Positions 57,854 through 64,000 of a DNA stretch of 64,000 nucleotides are shown here, piece after piece; position 1 is the stretch's first letter; every line of letters begins with the position of its first letter. The notes under the pieces were generated by a model. That model ran no database searches. It saw nothing but the letters and a program-made list of their open reading frames with translations, and was not told where the DNA came from. Location: positions 62,001 to 126,000 of the forward strand of contig NZ_JAPMOU010000014.1 of assembly GCF_028858535.1 (NCBI RefSeq). The letters are read 5' to 3'. A program made the translations under genes and the position numbers. The DNA is from Spartinivicinus poritis (GTDB taxonomy: Bacteria; Pseudomonadota; Gammaproteobacteria; Pseudomonadales; Zooshikellaceae).

Positions 57854-59275
57854 TTACAGTGAGTTGAGAAAGGCTAGTAATGCTTGGCGGTCTTGTTTAG
57901 CCATGTTGAGGACACGTTGCTTCGCTGCTTCTGCTTCACCACCATGCCACAGGATAGCTTCCATTAGATTGCGAGCACGTCCATCATGAAGAAAGAAAGT
58001 ATGGCCATTTACCTGTTGGGTGAGCCCAATACCCCACAAGGGTGGTGTACGCCATTCTTTACCATTAGCTAGAAACTCAGGGCGGTTATCAGCAAGCCCC
58101 TCGCCCATATCGTGTAATAACAAGTCGGTATAGGGGTGAATGACTTGATTGGACTGCTCAGGCTGTTCCTTAAGTGTGGGGGTTTTAAACTGAGTGATAT
58201 GACAGCTGCTGCATTGGGCTTGTTCAAATAACTTTTCACCTTTTTGCACCATTGGGTCATCTAGATTGCGACGGGCAGGGACCGCCAGGTTTCGTGAATA
58301 AAACTCGACAAACTTAAGAATTTTATCTTCTACTTCTGGGTTGCCGCCCGTTGCTGCCTTTTGACAAGCCGCTTGTTTTGCAGTGCAGTCCGTGCTTGGA
58401 AATAAGTTGGAAGTGATCCCAATATCCCCATTAAAAGCCGCAGCATTTTGTTGCATTAAAGAGGGCTGTCCTGCTTTCCAGCCAAACCGGCCCAAGGACG
58501 GTTTCTCTTTGGTTTTGTCCCAAACCTGGTTGGCTTTGCCAGAAATACCATCGTTATTACGATCATCAGGGTCTGCATTAGCTAAAATATCCGCTTCAGT
58601 GATGGCCTCTAATAAACCTAAGCCGATCATAGGAGAGGCGATTCGGGCAGAAAGTAGGGTGTCTTTGTGCATAGCTCCATAATTCAGCCCTGTAATAGTT
58701 AGGTTGGGCTGACGTAACGTGACGGTTTCTCCATCAGCAAACTTCACGGTAATGGGGGTATATTCAATATTTACCTTCCCTTCTTCTGGTACCCCTGGTA
58801 CGCCAAAATCTTGCAGTTGGCCACCATAGGTTGGCTCAGGTATGACTCCGGAATAAACCAATTGTTGTTTTTCTTCGGCGGTTTTAGCTGGAACACTTAA
58901 TCTGACCAGCAAAGACACTGCATTATCGTTGGGACTTTCGGGTGGGTGGCCACGTCCATCTTTGATATGACAGTTCTGACAGCCATTAGTATTAAAAACT
59001 GGACCTAAACCATCACGTGCCGTTGTTGTCGCAGGCGCTATTACCCAGGGATTGCGAAAAAAACTGTTGCCAACGCTAAAGTCCAGCTTGCGACTTAGTG
59101 GCATATTGGCTGAGGGGAGAGAGAACGCATTGTGTGTGGTATTAAATACAGTGGCAGTACCGCCAGAGAGTGCTTTGGTTTTTTGTTGTTCAGTGGGCTC
59201 ATTACCTGCAAATACTGGTAATACCAAAAAACAGGCGACTACTGTTGTGGGTCGTTTTCCCATAGGCTTAATCAT
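57854..59275 (-). CDS. Di-haem oxidoreductase-like protein (DUF1111)
   Basis: A 473-residue periplasmic protein. It has a short signal peptide (TTVVACFLVLPVFAG) and two c-type haem sites: GCQNCH at about residues 98-103 and CSSCH at about 355-359. Between them is a calcium-site-like loop DPDDRNNDGISG. This layout is that of the DUF1111 (di-haem thiol oxidoreductase/peroxidase-like) family. I use the ATG at 59275 because AGGAAG stands 6-7 bases before it; the longer frame has no family similarity. It is in an operon with the second imelysin and DUF1513 genes; an electron-transfer role in metal uptake is inferred. Confidence 0.85.
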   Translation of the reverse strand: MIKPMGKRPTTVVACFLVLPVFAGNEPTEQQKTKALSGGTATVFNTTHNAFSLPSANMPLSRKLDFSVGNSFFRNPWVIAPATTTARDGLGPVFNTNGCQNCHIKDGRGHPPESPNDNAVSLLVRLSVPAKTAEEKQQLVYSGVIPEPTYGGQLQDFGVPGVPEEGKVNIEYTPITVKFADGETVTLRQPNLTITGLNYGAMHKDTLLSARIASPMIGLGLLEAITEADILANADPDDRNNDGISGKANQVWDKTKEKPSLGRFGWKAGQPSLMQQNAAAFNGDIGITSNLFPSTDCTAKQAACQKAATGGNPEVEDKILKFVEFYSRNLAVPARRNLDDPMVQKGEKLFEQAQCSSCHITQFKTPTLKEQPEQSNQVIHPYTDLLLHDMGEGLADNRPEFLANGKEWRTPPLWGIGLTQQVNGHTFFLHDGRARNLMEAILWHGGEAEAAKQRVLNMAKQDRQALLAFLNSL

Positions 59276-59506
59276 CAAAAACTTCCTAAAAACAAGACAG
59301 GATAATGGTGTATATCGTAACAACGCCTATGAGTGCGTTTTAATTTTGCGCTATTATATTTTTTTAGGCAGTGAATGAGTAGTATTTTTAGTGTTGGTTT
59401 TTTAGTAGTTTGGTGTGTGGATATGTAGTCAAGCCCTAACTAAAGTCTTTCTCACTATTGAGGCTGTCACGAAAAGTGAGCGATTAGAGCTATGGCACAA
59501 TCCAGC

Positions 59507-59632
59507 TTCCCCCTTTGAAAAAGGGGGATTGAGGGGGATTTCATGAAAGTCTACTCAAACCTTAAACCACCCACTAGTCTTTTTATACTCAAACTTAAAT
59601 CCCCCCTAGCCCCCCTTTTTCAAAGGGGGGAA
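59507..59632 (-). repeat. REP-type inverted pair, copy 2
   Basis: Arms TTCCCCCTTTGAAAAAGGGG with GATTGAGGGGGATTTCAT, and at 59597-59632 AAATCCCCCCTAGCCCCCCT with TTTTCAAAGGGGGGAA. Read on the minus strand it matches copy 1 (48778-48938), including the flanking GAGTAG..TTCATGAAAT, with a shorter spacer. It lies between the first imelysin gene and the DUF1111 gene, splitting an otherwise likely operon; the remainder of this 410-base gap shows nothing further. Confidence 0.85.
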
Positions 59633-59685
59633 CAACCAAATTGCAAGATACAACTTGCTTAGGATGCCTAGTAGATAATTATCAA

Positions 59686-61008
59686 TTAATTAAACTCATG
59701 ATCTGCGGTATCAGGGCTTAGATTACTAACCCCGATTAAACCAGCAGCCATTTCAATAGCTGCGGTCTCTGCCACTAATGCTTGAATCGCATTTTGTGGA
59801 ATTTGATTCGCTTTTTTGTTGTTGGCTGCAATTAACTGATCAAATGCGAAGCCATTTTTAGCTGAATCAACCATTGCTTGGAGTGCCTGCTCAGTATTGT
59901 TGAATGCGCTAGCAATGGCTTTTGCTTTATTGGCATCTTTTTGTTTAACTAAGTCAGCCAGGCTTGGGCCTGATAAGACAGAGCCATCAACTCGCTTGTA
60001 CTCACCGAAATAAATATTTTTAACGCCCTTACCATTGTAATAGTGAGAGTAATGCGTATTATCACTGAAACAGTCGTGTTCATCTTCTGGTGAGTTAGCT
60101 TCCAAAGCCACTTTGATTCTTTCGCCGGCTAATTCTCCTAATGCTAAACTGCCCATTCCAAACAGCATTTTACGTAAGCCATCTTCTGGTTTCTCATTCA
60201 GTAGCTGTTGGCGGTAATTATTAGCGACAGTTGGTGACCACTGTTTAACCATTTCGTCTAAATCATTGACCAATAGCTCGGCAGCTGCTTTCAGGTAAGC
60301 TGCACGGCGTTCACAATTTCCGTTGGTACAAGCTTTACCTGCTGTATAATCAGTGGCGGGGCGTTTACCTGCACCAGGGTTAGTGCCGTTTAAATCCTGG
60401 CCCCATAGTAAAAATTCAATGGCGTGGTAACCACTAGCCACGTTAGCTTCTGAACCACCTAGCTCATTTAAGTCGGCCAATAGTTTTGGTGTTAATTTAC
60501 TTACATCTAATGAATTATTACCTATCTTCAGGGTAGCGTTAGCAATGATATTGGCTTTGGCGCCTTCGTTGCCTAATTCGTGCTCATAGCTGGCATCAAC
60601 ATAATCAATTAAGCCTTCATCTAGTGGCCATGCATTTACTTGGCCTTCCCAGTCGTCAACAATGGCATTACCAAAACGAAATACTTCAGTTTGCTGGTAA
60701 GGAACTCTTGCTGCAATCCAGGCTTCTTTGGCTTTAGCTAAATTGGCTTCAGTAGGAGCTTGAAGGAATGTCTCAACGGCTTTTTGTAACGCTTTAGCTG
60801 TCGTTAAACCATCTGAATAGTTAGCATAGGCGATATCTGCATAATGCTTAACCACAGCAGCTGGCGTTACTTGAGTGCTAGCTACCGCTGATGAGGAGAC
60901 AGTTGATACAGCAGTTGTCTGAGTTTGTTCAGCACCTGCGTAACTAACCAGAGCCATACTGGCAAAAGCACAAGCGAATAAATTTCGGGTAAAACCTGTT
61001 GATTGCAT
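59686..61008 (-). CDS. Imelysin family iron-uptake protein (IrpA-like)
   Basis: A 440-residue secreted protein with signal peptide (NLFACAFASMALVSYAGA), two imelysin helical repeats and the full GxHxxE motif as GYHAIEFLLWG at about residues 193-203. Other family stretches are AWIAARVPYQQTEVFRFGNA and RIKVALEANSPEDEHDCFSDNTH. Imelysins of the IrpA/IcmP type are iron-regulated periplasmic or outer-membrane-linked proteins. I start at the ATG at 61008, which has AGGAG 9 bases upstream; the ATG at 61014 is only 3 bases from it. A Fur box lies 45 bases upstream. Confidence 0.9.
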   Translation of the reverse strand: MQSTGFTRNLFACAFASMALVSYAGAEQTQTTAVSTVSSSAVASTQVTPAAVVKHYADIAYANYSDGLTTAKALQKAVETFLQAPTEANLAKAKEAWIAARVPYQQTEVFRFGNAIVDDWEGQVNAWPLDEGLIDYVDASYEHELGNEGAKANIIANATLKIGNNSLDVSKLTPKLLADLNELGGSEANVASGYHAIEFLLWGQDLNGTNPGAGKRPATDYTAGKACTNGNCERRAAYLKAAAELLVNDLDEMVKQWSPTVANNYRQQLLNEKPEDGLRKMLFGMGSLALGELAGERIKVALEANSPEDEHDCFSDNTHYSHYYNGKGVKNIYFGEYKRVDGSVLSGPSLADLVKQKDANKAKAIASAFNNTEQALQAMVDSAKNGFAFDQLIAANNKKANQIPQNAIQALVAETAAIEMAAGLIGVSNLSPDTADHEFN

Positions 61009-61052
61009 TGACATCCACTCCTAACGCTTATCTTAGTAATAAGAGTGGAGAG

Positions 61053-61071
61053 TATAATGATAATGTTTATC
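61053..61071. promoter_or_regulatory. Fur box in front of the imelysin gene
   Basis: TATAATGATAATGTTTATC matches GATAATGATAATCATTATC at 16 of 19 positions. It lies 45 bases upstream of the imelysin start and implies iron repression of the imelysin gene and possibly of the DUF1111-imelysin-DUF1513 genes behind it. Confidence 0.8.
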
Positions 61072-61214
61072 GTTTAAAAGTGACAAGTGACTTTACTATG
61101 GCTGGTTAACAATATTTTATTGGATAATAAATAAGGTGTTGTTTATTTCTAAGCGTGTTACTGGCAAGGTATTTTTAGTAAAAAAAGTCTAACGGGGGCT
61201 GGCTTCAATGTGGG

Positions 61215-63254
61215 CTAAGCTGCTTTGTAGTTTTTTTTTATGAATTGTTGAAACTGCTCTTCAGAAACGGGTTTGCTGTAATAATAACCCTGACCTTCCT
61301 GACAACCTTGTTCTATGATGTAGGCTTCTTGCTCAACCGTTTCTACACCTTCTGCAATTACACTTAAATTTAAGCTTTTACTTAACTGAATTATGGCCCT
61401 AACAATAGTAGCGTTTTCTTCGTCTTCCAATACATCTTGAACAAAGCTTTTATCAATCTTGATTTTGTCGAAGGGGAGTTTCTTTAGATAGCTGAGCGAG
61501 GAGTAGCCAGTTCCAAAATCATCGATGGCGATCATCACGCCTGACCGTTTGATACTGTTTAGTTTAGCAGCAGCCATAGACAGGTCTTCCATAATACCCG
61601 TTTCAGTCACCTCCAGCTCTAGGCAGTGGGGAGGAATATTATTCTTTTGAATAGTATCTGCAATTAAGGATTCAATTTTCTCATGACGAAGCTGTACAGC
61701 AGACAGGTTAACGGCGATACGAAAGTCTTCAAACCCTTGTTGGTGCCAGTTATTTAATTGGTGACAGGCTTGGTTGAGCACCCATTCACCAATATCGATG
61801 ATGGTGTTGCTTTTCTCTGCTAGGGGGATAAACAGGTCTGGGGAAATAAACCCTTTGTCTGGGTGAATCCAGCGAATTAAGGCCTCTGCACCAGCAACTC
61901 GCCCAGTTAAATAAGAAACTTGTGGCTGGTAAACAAGATGGAGCTCTTCGTTTTCCAGCGCTCTTTGCAGGTCTTTTTCAAGCTGGCGACGCACCCGCAT
62001 TTCTGTGTCAACACTAGCAATATAAAATTGAAAACGATTTTGGCTACGGGTTTTTGCCAGCGTCATGGTTTGTTCGGCTTTTTGCAGTAGCTTTTCAGGG
62101 TTATTACCATCTTCTGGATAAAGGGTGATTCCCATCGTTGAGCGAATGGAGATAGGAATATTATTGATGACAAAGGGTTCTTCTAAGTCGCTAAGCACTT
62201 GTTGGGCTAATTCAGCTGCTTCATAGGGTTGGTCAATTTCATCCTGGATAATGGCAAACTGGTCTCCTCCTAATCGTCCGACTGCTTTAACTTTATGGTG
62301 TTGATTTCTCAGTCGATCGGCAAGCGCCATAAGAATATGGTCACCCACTTTATAGGTAAATTGCTCATTGACACCCTTGAAATCATCAATACCACAACAG
62401 AGAACAGCGACTGACTTGTTACGAGCACTGGCTTCTTGAAGAATTTGTTGTAATTCTTTTTGTAACATGACTCGATTAGGCAAACCGGTTAAAAAGTCGT
62501 ATTGGGCTAGCCGGAGCACATGGGCTTCAGCTTTTTGCCGCTTGGTATTATTACGGTCAATGGAGTCCAACAGTTGGTTCGCCGTTCGAATCCATAGGCC
62601 GAGCTCGTTGTTTTCATTGCCTGGCAGCATAGGAATTTTTTTTTGGCCAGGCTGGTCAGGGTTAATTCTTGATAAGTTGTCAATAATGCGGGTTAGGGGT
62701 TTGGTGAGTAGCCAGGTATAAATTAAATAGAGTACCGTGGCCATAGCAATGGCTCGTAATAAGCCAGAGGTAAAGATAATAATTGATCGATTGACAAATT
62801 CTGAGCCGCTCCGTGCGGTATCAATCGTAATTACCAAGTCACCGTAATACTCACTGTAAGGAAGCCGACCAAACAAGTTCACTTTATAAGTACGTTCTTG
62901 ATTAAAAATTTTGTCAGTTAGCCAGCGATAAGGGGTGTCTATAAGAGGGCGGCTTTTTTCAGCCAGCATGGGTTCATCTGGGTGGCCAATGGCGGCATAG
63001 CGAATAGAATTGTTCTCAAATAAGCCTTCAACCACTTGAGAAGCCATTTCCTTGTCTAAGCTGTATACCGCCTGAATAGCGGGGTCTCTGACCATAGCGA
63101 GCATCGCATAGGCAGAGGTATCGATGGTTTCATCGGCGCTATAGGCGTCATATACAATTTGAGCAAAACTTAATACAAGTCCAACCAAGCATGCGGACAG
63201 TAAAACGACCCGCAACAGTTTGACTGATAACCTGTTCTGTTTAGCTATAGCCAA
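61215..63254 (-). CDS. Membrane GGDEF-EAL protein, likely c-di-GMP phosphodiesterase
   Basis: A 679-residue protein: N-terminal helix (LLRVVLLSACLVGLVLSFAQI), periplasmic domain, second helix (IAMATVLYLIYTWLL), HAMP-like segment, GGDEF domain (from DFLTGLPNRVMLQKEL) and EAL domain. The GGDEF site reads LGGDQF, with Gln for the catalytic Glu, so cyclase activity is doubtful. The EAL site is complete: AEALIRW, VNLSAVQLR, LEVTET, IDDFGTGYSS, KIDKSFV, AEGVET and the terminal GYYYSKP. It would hydrolyse c-di-GMP. The periplasmic sensor input is unknown. Confidence 0.92.
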   Translation of the reverse strand: MAIAKQNRLSVKLLRVVLLSACLVGLVLSFAQIVYDAYSADETIDTSAYAMLAMVRDPAIQAVYSLDKEMASQVVEGLFENNSIRYAAIGHPDEPMLAEKSRPLIDTPYRWLTDKIFNQERTYKVNLFGRLPYSEYYGDLVITIDTARSGSEFVNRSIIIFTSGLLRAIAMATVLYLIYTWLLTKPLTRIIDNLSRINPDQPGQKKIPMLPGNENNELGLWIRTANQLLDSIDRNNTKRQKAEAHVLRLAQYDFLTGLPNRVMLQKELQQILQEASARNKSVAVLCCGIDDFKGVNEQFTYKVGDHILMALADRLRNQHHKVKAVGRLGGDQFAIIQDEIDQPYEAAELAQQVLSDLEEPFVINNIPISIRSTMGITLYPEDGNNPEKLLQKAEQTMTLAKTRSQNRFQFYIASVDTEMRVRRQLEKDLQRALENEELHLVYQPQVSYLTGRVAGAEALIRWIHPDKGFISPDLFIPLAEKSNTIIDIGEWVLNQACHQLNNWHQQGFEDFRIAVNLSAVQLRHEKIESLIADTIQKNNIPPHCLELEVTETGIMEDLSMAAAKLNSIKRSGVMIAIDDFGTGYSSLSYLKKLPFDKIKIDKSFVQDVLEDEENATIVRAIIQLSKSLNLSVIAEGVETVEQEAYIIEQGCQEGQGYYYSKPVSEEQFQQFIKKNYKAA

Positions 63255-63484
63255 ATTGACTTCCCCAGGTTATAAGGTCTATAAGTGCTTTTACCCTACC
63301 AGTATGAGAAATGTTTTAATATTCGTCAAAAATGTTTTTTATTCGGGATGGAAATAAATAGTTTTTTTTGATTGGGTGATAAATGCTGTGAATATTAGGC
63401 CTGCTAATGTATACCTGGAAAGTATAAACATTAACAGTCCATGGGTTAATTAAAAATTAAAATGACTATTTTAGTTGCAGAATA

Positions 63485-64000
63485 TTAAAGTTCTGCTATA
63501 GCACCTTTTTTAAAGCCTTCAAAGGCATTAACAGTAATTTTATCATTTGGATAGGCTGTTTTAATTGTGTTTGCAATATGTTGAGCAATGAGTTCAACAG
63601 TGCTATCTGAGTCAATTAGATAACAATGGGGTTGACTGATCACTAGCTCAAAATAGCCCTGTTGGGCTGTGTAGGCAAATTTAAAATAAGCCATATCATT
63701 ATCAATAAACTCGCCAGTGATGTCTTCTTTTGTTCCAATATAAATATCACGAAATTGGTTAGCATAATCTGCTTCGAGTAGCGGGTCTGGTTCGCCATTA
63801 CGATATATATTAATAGCAGAACGGTGTCCATGGGCGATCCGTTGACAACACCCTTTGTGTTTTTTCAAACCATGACTGTAATGATAAAATGAGCCATTAA
63901 TTATCTCTGGATATAATTTTAAAGTAATATTTTCAACATTATCAGGTAATACCTGTTTTAAATGCTGTTCGATCACAGGTGTTATCGTTGAGGGAGATAT
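63485..64000 (-). CDS. 6-carboxytetrahydropterin synthase-like (QueD/PTPS) protein, truncated by the window edge
   Basis: The frame stays open from the stop at 63485 to the window edge, and the GTG at 63976 is followed upstream by ordinary-looking codons, so the gene continues beyond the window. The visible 163+ residues have the PTPS zinc-site pattern: FYHYSH, then KGCCQRIAHGHR with the Cys and His pair, and the later ITVNAFEGFKKG end with the Glu. QueD makes 6-carboxytetrahydropterin for queuosine synthesis. Double-domain PTPS-like proteins of about 280 residues exist in marine gammaproteobacteria, and this may be the C-terminal half of one. Confidence 0.75.
   Translation of the reverse strand: MSPSTITPVIEQHLKQVLPDNVENITLKLYPEIINGSFYHYSHGLKKHKGCCQRIAHGHRSAINIYRNGEPDPLLEADYANQFRDIYIGTKEDITGEFIDNDMAYFKFAYTAQQGYFELVISQPHCYLIDSDSTVELIAQHIANTIKTAYPNDKITVNAFEGFKKGAIAEL

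Overview
The window is chromosomal DNA from a gammaproteobacterium. Gene order and protein type point to a marine relative of the pseudomonads and Oceanospirillales; a Zooshikella- or Spartinivicinus-like organism is my guess from general resemblance, and nothing in the sequence proves it. Two conserved neighbourhoods are recognisable: pilA / pilB-pilC-pilD-coaE-yacG with nadC nearby, and sensor kinase-panE-response regulator-yajQ, followed further on by SDR, HugZ-like gene, fxsA and groESL. No rRNA, tRNA, CRISPR array or intact transposase gene was seen.

1-7.1 kb: end of argJ, a MutT-ThiE fusion, yacG, coaE and the type IV pilus set pilD, pilC, pilB and (divergent) pilA. 7.1-16.3 kb: a visibly AT-rich accessory block placed directly behind pilA. 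It encodes two GT-C-type membrane glycosyltransferases, a DPM1-like GT2, a SAM methyltransferase, a flippase-like LPG-synthase-TM protein, and a membrane/spermidine-synthase fusion that is AT-rich only in its C-terminal half. The best reading is a pilin (or surface glycan) glycosylation island. A perfect intrinsic terminator for pilA lies inside the first codons of the first glycosyltransferase. 16.4-21.8 kb returns to housekeeping genes: galE, nadC, a retropepsin-like membrane protease and a DUF1631 protein.

21.9-37.4 kb: a complete aerobactin-type siderophore locus. It has an MFS exporter candidate, fhuCDB importer, iucABCD biosynthesis, an FhuF-like reductase and an IutA-like TonB receptor, with Fur boxes in front of the two main transcription units. 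Three short inverted-repeat elements of one family (A1-A3), a solo end of it, and three elements of a second family (B1-B3) are threaded through the intergenic gaps. A-type ends supply Shine-Dalgarno-like sequence to two genes, and a B-type element supplies the last codons and stop of fhuD. ampE follows, but ampD is not seen.

37.8-55.5 kb: ampE, the sensor kinase/panE/response regulator/yajQ block, a two-gene ABC-2 exporter, an AmpG-like permease, an alkyltransferase-like protein, a DUF481 outer-membrane protein, an SDR, a Fur-box-linked HugZ-like haem protein, fxsA, groESL behind a near-perfect sigma-32 promoter, and a chemoreceptor. 55.6-61.1 kb: a second iron locus led by a Fur box: imelysin, di-haem DUF1111 protein, second imelysin-like protein, DUF1513 protein. 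61.2-64 kb: a GGDEF-EAL protein and a 6-carboxytetrahydropterin synthase-like gene cut by the window edge.

Iron acquisition is the main physiological theme (four Fur-box candidates at 23.4, 27.8, 49.9 and 61.1 kb). The most unusual material is the pilA-linked island and the small repeats that have become part of genes in the siderophore locus.
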